DNA from: Ascaris suum
Taxonomy: Eukaryota; Nematoda; Chromadorea; Rhabditida; Ascarididae
Direction of reading: 5' to 3'
Length of the DNA stretch: 64,000 nucleotides
Assembly (NCBI GenBank): GCA_013433145.1
Contig: CM024172.1
Coordinates: forward strand, 9,820,053-9,884,052
Shown: in pieces, positions 39,922-53,473 of the stretch
Layout of the letters: each line of letters starts with the position of its first letter
How positions within the stretch are numbered: the stretch's first letter is position 1
Made by a program: the position numbers and the translations under genes
The notes under the pieces: generated by a model
The model's input: the letters and a program-made list of their open reading frames with translations, nothing else
Told to the model about the DNA's origin: nothing
Databases searched by the model: none

Positions 39922-40090
39922 CATGTGTCGCATTTGCGACCCTTCAAATGTAAAAACTGCCCGTCGGGAGCTTCCAACCTATACGAGCAAAACGTTCACG
40001 GCGTGTATTCCTTTAAGACATCATCAACCACGCACTTTCACTACTTCCATATGCTGTGCTGATTCATATGCCATGCTAGTTAAACAACAT
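39922..40090 (+). CDS. Candidate exon 3 of an unrecognised plus-strand gene
   Basis: It follows CTCTTAG. The first base completes the codon left by 39,697, and the frame then reads MCRICDPSNVKTARRELPTY onward, staying open to a TGA at 40,117 or a possible GTTAAA donor near 40,080. A different frame of the same DNA looks faintly like a C2H2 finger, so the frame choice is open. Confidence 0.2.
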
Positions 40091-40117
40091 GCGCCCACTT
40101 TGTGCTATGACGATTGA

Positions 40118-42650
40118 TGATTGTATCGGAACGAGTAGCCAGTAGCATATGCAGTGAATAACCGGTGACATACCGCTCAAAACTACTTATTTCTTTTTTA
40201 CTTCTTCTAGACTTATGCCGCCATCGACGGGAAATCTCAAGAATGTTGCTTAGACCAAAGTCGTCGACTCGCAAGAACACTTTCTAGCATGGTTAACCGT
40301 TTTTCCATGCCATACAAAATCGGAATTAATCTTCAAACTGTGGACTTCTTTAATCAGAAACCTATAAGGCCGCCAACATGCCCAAATACAATCGAGAACA
40401 ATGGAACGCAATAAATCTTGCAGAGTGCAATTGAAACCTCAGCAAAGTTAGAATAGGCTATTTCGAATCACCTCATCATTTCTGGGCGCTGTTTTTATGC
40501 ACGGATAAGATTTCCCCTTAGGTTCATGCAAGCATCAAATGACCACTCTCACCTCTCCGTTCCCAATTCCTCCAACTGCAACTATCGAACATGGACATAA
40601 GGAGATTTATCGGATGAAAGAATAGTCAGCACGATGCTTGGAAGAGAAAGAAAGGTGAGTCCACGAGAAGACCCCGGTTCTTTAATTGCCAGAAAATTTT
40701 AGTAAAAAAGACGAAATTTGATTTTTATTTAAGAAAACCTCTATGCGAATTCAAAAGCGATTCTTCACTTCGTAAACATGTCAAAATTTCAATACTAGTA
40801 AAAACCCGTCTCATGCTTGGCAAAGAAAATTAAACAACTATCCAATATGCGTATATTTTAAGCAATATTTCACAAGCTCAAAAATGGTATGGAAAATAAT
40901 AAAACAATGTGAAATCTTTTAAATGGCTAAATAATTTCGCATAAATCGAATTTCTACAAGCAAAATTAATATCAATTTTGTGCATTCAATATGATTCGTT
41001 TAGATTTAGTCAATTCATAATAAACGCGTCCGAAAGGAAACATTCAATTGCTTCAAACTTAAAGCTTAAAACAGGAGGAAATCATTCATCTACAAAAACT
41101 CAAATCCAATAGAAATGTCTTCAAATTTACAAACATGGCAGAAAAAGAACGAACAAGTGACAACGGAAAGTACAATGCATGTCGCTTACAAGAATTCCAC
41201 AAAAAGCGACCTATCCACCGATTGAAAATGAAAACTGCTTTTTCCTACTATTTCTGTCATAACTGTAAGACTCTCCTTAAGGGTAAATTCCCCGTTTCGC
41301 ACTGCTTCTACCATGATCATTCTTCCTAAAGGAAGCATGAAGTAAAGCGACCAGAAATGAAAGCACCAAAGCTGTAGCAGTTTTGCGAAGATGATGGACC
41401 ACCTTCTGTACCCTTATATGTCCTAAAATTTTACTTGAGATAAGAAAACGAGAAGATAATAAGCAATGTTTAGGGAAATCATCGCAAATTTCCCATCAAA
41501 ATTTCACGAGCGGAATGGGCAATCCGAATGTTCGCTTCTGCTAAAATGCACCATTTTGAAGATCAAATACAGGATTTAATCGAACCCAAAAGTTCACTGT
41601 GTTTGAATAAACCCATCAACACTTTAAGGAGCCCTCCTTTAACCGGGAGATTTCATCCCTATTTGAAATCCATCAAATGTTTCCGCTCCTTCAAACAGCA
41701 TCACAGCGCATCGAAAACCGCACAGTGTATTCAACAAAGCACCGGCTACGCGTTCAGAATTCGCCACGGTGCTGTACTTAAAACAGATTCAACAATAATA
41801 CCTCATGCTGAACAATCATCTGCTGCTAAAACAGCGTTTTGAGTGATGAACATAGGAACGAGAGATAATGAGCAACTGCAGACACTGGCCGCGAGCGAAT
41901 GGAAACATCAAGATCATATAATGACGACACCTATTCTGTGCCGTTCCAAATCCAAATTTACTACCCGGACTTTTACACTCGCGTTCACCTGAAATATCAT
42001 CGTTGAGTTCAATCCAAAGCAATACTCAACAAGCTGTAGTGATACCAACATGGAACAGAACAGTACCAGAAATGCTTAAAATAATGAACAGAATATAGAC
42101 ATAGAGGAATCCTCGACGCCTTTCTTCGTTTTTCGCTTGTGACTAACGTGCACAAATTGCACCAGTGCAATACATAGCAGTCCAACCCCATCACCTGGAT
42201 CGTGCCATCTAACAGTCTGCGCTCGCAAATTAACGCTCTCTGATAAACTTTTGCGGTGACAGAAAATAAAAGCACTAAACCACTTCACTTAGCCATATTT
42301 ACCAAACCAGACACGCAAATCACTACACGAACGAAAGAAGTATTTGTTGCGTCTGCTGAAAGGTGAACTGCAAAAAAGGATCTCCGGAAAAGTAACACAC
42401 GGAATGCGTGAATCCAAAACGAGAAAGCAACGTGATTAATTCATCAGCCTTTCCTTGCAGCCCCGTTGACCAGGCAAGTCTAGGATCTACGCGAGTTGTG
42501 CGAGTCTCGTAGGTAGAAAAATTTATACAACTTGCGCACCACTTCTCAAATAAAATCCCGTGCATCATTATCGAGTCAAACGAAAACTGTGCGTAACTAA
42601 GCATTGGATTCGAAAAACGTATCAGGACCATGTGCGCAGGCTGCATTTTA
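40118..42650. other. Intergenic sequence downstream of SRBD1 stop
   Basis: This should include the SRBD1 3' untranslated region at its right end. No convincing exon was seen on either strand. Confidence 0.5.
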
Positions 42651-42802
42651 TTATTCCACGTGACCAGTTTTCGGAACTCGTAACTGACTGCATAAAATTA
42701 TGGAACGTTGGCTCATAGACGACTGGAGATGTTGTTGTTCAGGATCAAAAAATGGATCAATGTAAAGTACCTCAGTGTTGAACATACCAACCCGAACTTT
42801 CC
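42651..42802 (-). CDS. SRBD1: SRBD1 exon P: C-terminus and stop
   Basis: Acceptor GTTTAG. It encodes [16 protein letters not shown], equivalent to the last S1 strands ('G..V.V.V..ID'), then a glutamine- and serine-rich tail ending VPKTGHVE and TAA at 42653-42651. An AATAAA-like string overlaps the stop. A shorter alternative would splice at GTACTT inside the exon. Confidence 0.65.
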
Positions 42803-45800
42803 CTAAACAGATGAAGATGTTTCGCTTATGTAAAAGAATATAATCGCATAAACAGATGCGGAATCGTACGTACCGGAGGAGGAATGGGAGGTAATGAAGA
42901 GTGATGCGCTAAGGCATTAAATCCCACACCAACGTCGATGAACACACCGAATTGAGCATGATTTGTGACGACGCCATTCAGTACTTGGCCCAGATGTAAC
43001 GAACTCATCTCGCACACATCTGTCTGCAAGTTCCACTTGAAGACTGCAGCTGTGGCCAACCGAACTCATCACGAAATTGGAAACTACCAACGATGCAAAG
43101 CGGCTTCAGATTATATAGAAAACTATATTGAGGACAGCACAACTTGCGAAAGAAAAGATAAAGTATGCTATATGTAGGAAGAATTACAAGAAAGAGAATA
43201 TGAAAATCAGATTCTCTTTTATCCCGTCGTAACAATTAAGTCGCACCAACCTCCCCGAAAGACAAAGTAATGTCAACCAAGTATTTTCCTATATGCCACC
43301 ATTTCTTCTTGGATGGGGAACGAAGACCATGAATTAAGAAGCGACAAGGCAGTGGAGGGAAAGCACTGCCTTGACGCGCTGTAAGGATTCTTCTAATTAA
43401 TCTTTTTACTGCTCAATATCATTAAGTAACATTGTCGGGCTCCGTCATAAATAGATTACTTTGACCCATTTATGAGCAGAATTGCAAAGCTCGGATGGGC
43501 GAAATAAATGGAACAGCAAACAACTTTAAATAAGACCAACTAGAAGCTGAGGTGGATTGCAAGTAAGAACAGGTCTCGTAAGCAGCTCCCAAACAAGAAT
43601 CCACTCTGCCCCTCGCGTTCTAATGTCCTTTTCCACTGATAGCAACTTCCTCTCCGCGAGTTCCGTGCCAATTTCCGACAATTCACATCCCGCTAACGAT
43701 AACATCCTGCAGATTGTTGCACAATGCGGGAACATCTTCGAAAAAGCGCTGCTCAGTGTTCCGACCAACTTGATGGACAGAAATTGTTAGCAAAAAACTG
43801 GTACTGGGGAATTAACATATAGAAAACTCGAAATGGAAGAAAAAGAATCCCAGTAACGTTACAGAATTCTCAAGAAATCCAGGCTACAAGTCCATGAGCA
43901 GAAATATACCCATAGAGAGGTAATCAATGATACTGTTTCAAAAAAGGTCAGCGTCAGCAATCCCCAACCGATTTCTCATCCTGATCTATTCCATTCTCTT
44001 GTAGGCGGTAACCTGAGAAAAAGCAAAACTGCTAGGACATCTCCACGTCCTTAACCTTCCTTTCGTTAAGTGCAATGCTCTCTGCTTATTAAACAGCACC
44101 TCCGTGGAGTGGGGATGTAAAAAAACGACATATGAAACAAAGGATTAACCCCACAATTACGCTACGGCGACCAGAAGTCTCTTTAAAATCATTTACTGAA
44201 GGAAATGAGCAGTTAAAACTCACGACACAGAATGCGATCACATCGAAATCAACCTTAATCTACAACAGCCAGAATACAAGAGATGACACAACTCACTGCC
44301 TCGCAACAGAATAACTTTCGGGATGGACAGGTGTTGAATCGAGTAAATTCCTCTCGAAGGTCAACGCCACCTTTCGTTTCTTCTTAACTGGCTCATTAGT
44401 AGATGACACGTCGTCATAGACAAAAAGGAATCCTGCGCACTGCTCGAAACTTTTCGGTCCAATACCGCTGATTTCCTGCAACAACTTTCTGTAATAATGG
44501 GATTTCCTGTGTAAGCTTCCGTTACTTTAGATCATATAAAGCAATGTTTATGCGAACAAATACCAGAATTCTGAAAGCAATTACCAAAAATAAAACTGAG
44601 AAAATCAACTACGATCCTCATCTAGCAATATGGTTCAAAAATAGGGAGGACGGAAGGGGCTCAGCGATAAAAGAAAAAGGATTAAACGCATTCGATGGAG
44701 AGGACATGAGAAAACTGGTGAAGGAGTGGAAGTGAGAGCACAGCAACGGAATTACTGCAACAACCAGCGACCGTTTCGCATTGATGGAAGCCAAACCAAC
44801 AGATGTCATTAATCACTTAGCAAAATTTTCTCCTCAGTGTGGTTTTTCAGCGATTAATAACAAACAACCTTCCGCACTATATTCCCCTCAGCGGTTGCAT
44901 CATAACAGACTTCCGTGCCAAAGGGAACAATGAAATGCACGCTGCGTCTATTTATCTTGGTTTGCAACAAAGTCGAATCTATTCTTCATCCTTACAGTGA
45001 AAATGTTCAGTTGTGATTACATCGCGTCTCAACAACTGACAGGAATATCAAGTGGAAAGGGCACTTTTATTACCTGAGAAATTCTTTCATTCCCTGTAGT
45101 CTTGTAATGTCCTATCTAAATACCCCTTAAACCAGTTAAATATACAATAGGCTGATGTTGCTATGCAAGGATTGGGGAACATGCTCCCGACCACTTCTAC
45201 TTTGCAGTCATCGTCCACGTCCCTCCATTCCGCCGAGAGGGTTGGATAACGGACGACTGCATGGCCCATCCTAGAGCGCTTAAGCTCTGTTCTCCATTCC
45301 AGTCTGACTTCTTGAGTTTGAGACTGCGGCTCACTTTGCGCGACACCCTGAGAAAAAAATCACCGAAAGAATAAGTGACTAGAGTCGCATTATCCATGTA
45401 ACAGAGCACAATTACATTTCGGTCAGCACGCAATGAAGTACATCCTACCTTAAGCACCTCTCTATTGGTGATTCGTCCATTTTCTTTACGGTACTTTAAT
45501 ATGCCAGCCGCAGTTTTTTTATTCAATCCAGAAACCTTTCTGCAAATAAACTTCCACACTTTATGAGGAAATATCGAACAGGTGTCAAAAGAAAGGCGCG
45601 ACATGGTTCCTATGGGTCCTTTTTGGCACCTCACAAGCCAAGAAAATAACCATGTGTTCGAATTCTTTTAGCACGAATTTTTAGCTTCTTTAGTCTTCAA
45701 AGTGAATAAAAATATCGACGACAGTGCCTTAATGGATGCAAATTCTACGTGCACCAACTTTGTCGAAGCGGTCTACGATGTCGTTAGCGGTGATGCCACT

Positions 45801-48800
45801 TATGAGCCGTTAATGCTGTAGCATGCTCGCCAAATGACCCGTTCCGCCATCATAAATGAATGACAGGAGTTTTGCGAAAGTCAAAAGTTTTTCTTTAAAA
45901 ATAAGGTAGAATGGCGCAGAATTGAAAAAATCTTGAAAATGCAAGCAATGCTTTGCTATGTTGGCTGATCAGTCTCTTCATGTAAGTGTTGTACGCAGGA
46001 CTTTTCTCATGATCGGATCAATGCGATACTATACAAACATCCGTCTATAAACACTTTTGGAGTTGACGAACTAATGTTAAGGATGCTTTATTGGTTCTTG
46101 AAATGAAACTATGGAAGAGAACAAATAGACATACACAGAACGATGACATGATGTACTATGTGGAAAAGAATTTGCAGATATAATAAGAGCTGTTTTCGGC
46201 TCACTTTCAACCATTTAAAGAACAAAAGTGATCTGCAGAATGTATGGCACCTTTAGGCAAACGGAACCAAAAAAAGCTATTGTGACATCGCACGCATCAA
46301 AAGCCGTAGTATAGCTTCTGTAGCTTGCAGATCGCAACGTATGAAAGGAATGCATATTGAGTAATTGCAAACAGCAAAATAATGGAAAATAATTGTTAAA
46401 ATTATTACTGCAAAAGCTGGAGAGAGGCTACGTTAACATCAACGCCAACGCTGCTCACACATTCGCGTACGACAACATCCAGCATTTCATCAAGACGCTT
46501 CTCATTCAAAGAGTGCTGAAAGCAGTACTTTACATGCTGAAGCATCTGAAAAACTTTGTGCTAGTAAATGAGTGAGAAGCACTATCTAATACAACAATGA
46601 AAATAAATCAAGGGTTTAATCACCACGTGCACCGGAGACGATATTTGAATACCACATAGAGCGGATAAAACGCTGAGCGCCCCTGTCCTATCTAATAAAA
46701 CCTAGCTGCAACCATGACAGCGAGTAAACACGGTTGTGGCGCACAACAGCAAAGCTTAGCTTATATTTACAAGAATGCCTAGTGAGGAACAGAAGTGGCG
46801 ACCCAGCTATACTTAACTTTACACGAAGTGCAAGCGTATGAACCGCTTTCTAAGCGTTGTTATCCCAAGAGTCGTACATCAAAGATTCGTTTCTACAGTT
46901 TCCCGAATGCAGCTACACCCCATTCACTGGATCTCAACAGAGGAGTTTTACACACTACCCGGATTACATTTTGAGGAGACTCGAGACGTCGATCGTTTTA
47001 TATGTTAGATAAAACAATCCTTTCAACATTCAAACCAATCCCATATGTTGTGAATCTTATTTAAAACAAAGAAGTTTTATGTGGCAGAATGCTCATTTTG
47101 ACACAGTAATTAACAAATACTTAGCCGCTACAAAACTCTACGCATAAAATACCACCGAACGCATCTAAAATTACAGTTAACTCAGTTCATGAAAATAACT
47201 TAAGTAATAATGAAGATGACTCATCTTATTTCAAATTCACCTGAGAAAATAACTCATTTACCAAGTACCTGAAGGTATCATTACTGCAAATAAAACCACT
47301 TCGTAAGCGCTTAACCAACCTATTCTCATTTGTCAGGTTATCTGAGTACGAATGAGAATCACTTACAAAACGTGCTGCAAGTTCTTTTTCCAATGCTTTA
47401 CTGCAGCATACACGGGTACAGAAAAGTGCCACCTGTATAGACCAAGCAAAGGTTACACAAATTTTCGATACGTAATAAACAACACTTCTTTAAAAGGTTA
47501 TACGGCTTGCGGTCAATGTTACGGGCACTTTGGAAGGCAGGGTTTCAGTGCATTTCCGCTTCAAATAAGTGAATATTGTATAATCAAAGGATTGATTCAG
47601 CACAGCACGAACCTGATAGCTTCCCACGCCAAGATGTTTCGGTGCGATCTTCACATACTCGGATATTGGATCCATAACACGTCTTGCTAGCGACACTGCA
47701 ACAACGAACACTCTGCATGAGAAATCAAAAACAACGCTTCACATAAAAACTTCCCGGGGTGTTCCTCCGCAGTTCACTGTACTGCAGCAACTGATCCAAT
47801 TATCTCATAATGATGCATAGCTAGAAGTTAGGAACTCAACTTTCGCATTGAAAGTGAACGACCAATAAAATCCTTAATGGGTATCTTCAGGATGGCAAAT
47901 TAGACACTTCGCTACCTTCAGAACACAGTTAATTTTGCGATATCTTCACAAAATAGATTCAAAAATATTAATGAGGTTGAACAAACGGCCAGCTTACTCA
48001 AATTTTCTGGCGGCAAACGGACACACAGGACGGCAATAATATGAACATTTGAAGACGTGATGCAAGACAAACCTAACAAATCTGTAGACTTTGAAATCTC
48101 AAGAAGATTCGACTCCTAAACGGGTTCTCAAAACGCTTCTGAACGAGCAGATGGGAAACTCGTAAATCCTGCCATCATTCAGCCCCCTGGTTCATGCATA
48201 CCCATTAGCTTTTATCAGCCTCTCTAACTGGTTCTCTACATTTGCAGCGATGTAACAAACGAACCGGCACTTCTGATATTGATATCCAAATCGGGAAGTT
48301 CGGCTGCTGCCAATTCCGTCGCACTATAAATTGATGCGCCGCATTCTGATATGACGCTGCAATTATTTTAAACACATTTACGAGCTTAAGCTGTCTCGAT
48401 AAAAAAGAAACCAAGCGAAGTCGGGCGCATACAACCTGTGCCACCACATCAAACAGATCACCAGAGCTGTACTAAACGAAAACGTAATGTTACTAAGAAA
48501 ACGGAAAAGACAGCAGTAGACGCATACAAAGTGAACTCGCCACGAATAAAATTCTTTCAAATAAAACAACGAAGCAATAACGAAACTTCTATCAGGGAAA
48601 CTGATATACAGCAGAAAATAAAGCACAATGGAGTAGCTGTTTATAAAACATCCCTACGAAAATACTACAATATGGGGCGAGCCAATCCCACATTAACATC
48701 TATTTTTTTCTATAATATTTTGAAATGACCTCAGTCGAGTACATTAAAAAGTAAAAAAGTACGTGCAACATTTTCGAGAAACGCAGTAATCCAGCGAACA

Positions 48801-51800
48801 TTCTACGAAGGGAGCAAATTTAGCGCTGCAGTAACGAAAATTTATGTTGGAAGCATTTATCGAGTAACTGGCAGGGCTCCAAACCGAAATATTTTGCCTT
48901 CGGATTTCAAGCTTATATTCGCAAACTTACCTTCGATCTGTTCAATCTTTCTCACAGAGCTTTCTACACTATGAACGTTATATAGGCTGACAGTTGATAA
49001 AAGGTTACCGGAGACTCGGATCAAAACCTATAAACAACGAACCAAAAGCTTGCCGATATGGGTGAGAAAGCATTGCGCTTTATGAGGGATGCTACTGCAC
49101 ACTGTGCCATCCGACTCGCAGTGCCATTGCCCACTGCAATGATCAATTTCGACGAGCCACACTTTGAGGCCATTCGCAGCAACACACCTTCGGCACGCGA
49201 ATCCATCTCCCAATGCTCTTTACTTCGTTGTACCAAATAGAATATACCAGTCTCTACTACCTCACCTGAATGCGCTTTTTACATATCTTTACACGAAAAC
49301 AAAGGCGCAGTGCTCCATGCCTTTCAAGCAGCAATATTTGAAGCCATGTTTAAATGCATCAAACATCCCTGTTCCGTTGCTGAGCAACCAAGTAAAATAA
49401 ACACATATGAACAATGTCTGCATAGAAGGAATGTGAGAGGCGGATGTTTTACTTACAAGAAGGGTAGTTTTACGTCCGTGTATGCAGCACAAGACAACAC
49501 GCAGATCTGCATTTCCATTCTGTCGCCTAATACTGCTTTCTCTGATTGTCATCGTTATGTAATTAATCAGACCGAGAACGCACATAAACAGCAGGAAAGG
49601 AATCCCTCCGCCTGTTACAGAAACACGCACCAGAAAGAATCATAAAAGTATGGAATGCTTAGCTATATTCCGAGCATTCGTGTCCTATGATTGTCATCCT
49701 TCCGACAGTTCCCACTGAAATAAATATCTTCAAAGCCATAAAAATACTCCCGATTTTAGCAAATCATTAGAATGCTACAATTAAAAGAACTTGAGCTTCT
49801 CAACTCCTACGACTTCGTTGAAATCTGAGCCGTTTGTATACCACTGAAGATAGCTTTTCGGACGTAAAAGACTTATAAAAAAGAATAGGGAGAAAGCGTA
49901 ATGATTTAGAGTTGACAAACAACACGACTCTATGGTAAATTCCCAAAACATCATTAGAATGCACACCACAACGCCAAATAATGCTTCATCGATGACCACG
50001 AGATAAATATCGTGATTAGCCACCCTGAAACTTTTACGAAACAAACGACAATTCAGCAAAGATTCTCGATAAAATTCAAGCAGCCGAGTACGACTAGTTG
50101 CGGTCACCATTGCTGCAGCGAGACGTGGCACACTCAGAAACAATCAGTCACCTCGTACTGCCGAGATTAAGCACTTATACATCGCCCCTATTCTATAAAC
50201 TAACAATTCAATCAACATGCATCGTGAACACTGAGAGAGTTCAATGTTCGAAAAAGCAAGAGCTGCCATGTGTGGAAGCCTAGAATGCAGCATTTAATGG
50301 TGACAACTTTGTGCACATTCTGAGAGACCCGGCGACCCCGCTCACCACTTTCTGAAAGGTACTGTCCCTCCCCGCACTTGCATATTCCCGCCGGAAGCAT
50401 GAAATGCTCCTGGAGAGGAGAACTGGGTTAGTGGCTCTAAAATGTGCCGTCTGGTTTCTGGCTTTTTGGTCCGTTCACATTTTGAAATATAAGTAACTGA
50501 GATACCTACAAAAGCTGAATCCACTGGTTCCGCCGAAGTGGCGCGCTGGAGATCTCATGAGAAGGGATTCAATTGCTTGACGCTTGTTGCCTTCTGCAAA
50601 TCCCCAGCCAAAAGGTTTTCGTTTTGTTGAGTTCTATAAAGCTGCAGGACATGAACGATTTGCAAATGTTGGGGAACGCTCAAATATAGGTAACTTTCAA
50701 GCAAGACGACTGTGCTGGACAAAAATGCGAACGGGTAAGGCCACAATGTAGATTATTTCACCAAATTCAAATACCATCGCTTCTGTAACCCTCAAGTCAA
50801 AAACACTAGACAGACAAGCAATGAAAGGAGATTCTAATGTACAGACTCTGCAGCCCTAAAGTTTTTTGTAAAAAAACTGCGAAATTGTATAAAAATAGTC
50901 AACCATTGGCAGCGACGAGGGCGCATTTGCAACCATTGGAATAGCCCGGATCGATAGCCAGCACCGGATGCCCCTTTAAGGGCGCCGTAAGCAGTAACTC
51001 ACGCACATTCTTCGCGAAGCAGTCAATTGCCGAACGCTCTGCTTTGTCCAGAAGACGGCGCCTGAACGTCCTACCTTTATTGACTGATAGTGGTGGATTA
51101 GAAACGAATGAAGTAATTTTTTGTACCAGCAAAAACGCTAAGCTTCAGAGGCCCAAACTCCCTTGAAAGTATACACTGTTGAACGCTGAAAGGCTACAAT
51201 ACATCGAGACGAAGGATTTTTGCAACTGGTCACACACAGTAATGAATGCAGCAAGAACACTGGAAACAATCGTTGCCGGTATTTTGGAAATCCTCACGGT
51301 AAGACGCCAGCTAGCATAACATCGCCAGATATCCGTTAGATCCTCCAGACAAAATGAGGAAAATTCAGAGATGGCGGGGTGAAGAATGAAAAGATTCAAG
51401 GTCGCAAAAGCCATCAATTAAGCACTAAATGGTTATATACCATACCTTATACTTCGCTCAATCGTTGGTATGAGAAATCGTTTGGTGGAATCACGAACGG
51501 CGTTCTTCAGGAATTCCAAATGTGCACCATGGAGGCGCAACTTCAAAGCTGGATGATATTGACCGATCCTGTCATCGACTCGCACCTTCCAGTTTATGAT
51601 TCCCTTCGACGATGCCCGTTCTAGTGCCAAAACCTACAAGACAAATTGGAAATTGCACCACAAGATCTCAAAAAACTCCCCAAAAGTCAAGCATCTTTAG
51701 CAAACTCTCAACGGAGCTTCTGCAGGGCTCATCTTAAAAATTCAATTCCTTTGGCAAGCTAAATGTAAGTACTTCTACATGTAAATCTCAGTCACATGCC

Positions 51801-53396
51801 ACCTTCATGTGAACACATTTCGAGACTTCGTACTGCAAAGAAATTGTAAGCATTCAAGATGAATGTGTTAAAAGTAGCGTGTGCGATGCAATAAAGGGTG
51901 AACAAAACAAATACGACGCCAGATTTTGTAGGCCACTCAGCAGTCACTGGGGGATCATCGGCTCATCATGTTCTTAATTTTTATGACACGAGGCAAGTTT
52001 GTACCTACCAGAAAGTGGGATTTAGAGATTTATCCAAGGCAACATTTTGACCTCGTCGCTGAGAGACCCATCATCGATTTTCTCAGCGACGAGGTCAAAA
52101 CGCTTCAGCTTAGAGAAAGTCAAACAGTGGGAAGATGTTCTTTCACTCGCCGCGGCACTCTCGCGCTGGATTTGGAACCAATCAGCATAAGACCAAATAT
52201 TTTAGTAAATCTTTCGGCTGTTGGCAACCGTGGTAACCTTAGTCATGTTTTTGTAAAAGCGAAACGGAATTTCATTCTTTACCTCATATCAATCTCAGAA
52301 AATGGCACATTCCTATCCACCCTCTAGCCCTTTCTCCAAGAACATCATCGCCCCCGCGTAAATGTGATGAGATCAGACAACTACTAGGAAGCTACCTGGA
52401 AAGGCTGTACAAAACGTGCATCCTTATCGAATGAAGTGTACAACTTGAAATGCTCCAACAGAGGAAAATCCTTATCACTCTTCTTTAGAGACCTGGCTTT
52501 CTTCGACAACGATGAGACGACGCTCACTTTAATGCCCAAATAGTTCTTCAGTTCACTCCTGAAGAGGACTTATGTTCCAGTTAGGCAATAGGCTGTACAC
52601 TGTCAGCTATCCTTCATTTAATTAAATCAGACCGTCGTATGTTAATAACATCGAATAACGCTGACTTGGGCTCAAAACATTGGAAGAATTATGAATGGTC
52701 GAGTTAACAAAGATTACATACCTCGTTGCATAACTCCGTCTTGCTAACTTCCTTGTGGACAATCCTGATTCTACATTTTAAACCTCAAAGAGCGCATGCA
52801 GAGTTTCAACACAGTAACTTCTAAAATTAAAGGAAAGATTGCATCCTCCAGAAATAAACCCTCTTGAACAACGTACAGCTAGTGTTCAGTAGCAGAGATC
52901 AATATGCCACGGTTTGGCCAATTAGTTCTGAGTCGAGAACGCTTACCACAGAGCAAAGGTAGTAAAAGCACGGAAGGTTATACTAAGTTCAAATAAGCGC
53001 TCCATTTGCCGAACTGCAAATTTTGCAACATCCCTCACGAAGAATCGAAGAAGAATGAATCATCAACTCTATAAACGCGGTCGTTTATGACTGAGGAGAA
53101 GTGAAAATCAGGGAGCAAGATCGTGGATGATAAGATTTTCGGAAAAGGGGAAAATGTTGTAAATGATCATCCAACAAACCAATAAAAACGAACATTTTTT
53201 GGATAAGGATTTGCGTCTCTTGCATTCTGTGGACATCGTCGGAGAGGTAATGCAACATCTCCGTCTCCACTTTCGCCACCGAATTCAATTCTTCTGAAAC
53301 ACTGGCTTTTAAGAACTCAAATGAGAGCATCTTTCTGCCCGAGGCGATATATAAAGTAGAAACAGCATAGCATGTCCCATGCATAAGCCCAACTGA

Positions 53397-53473
<77 letters not shown>

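Noticed and set aside
39940..40060. Possible C2H2 zinc finger (RPFKCKNCPSGASNLYEQNV then H)
   Set aside because: Only the first Cys pair and one His are well placed. The second His spacing is wrong and no adjacent finger exists. Another frame fits the neighbouring exon phases better.
50555..50746. Possible extra SRBD1 exon between exons G and H
   Set aside because: It opened with a good acceptor, but splicing G directly to H completes the glycine codon and restores the Tex pattern ([12 protein letters not shown]), so no exon is needed.
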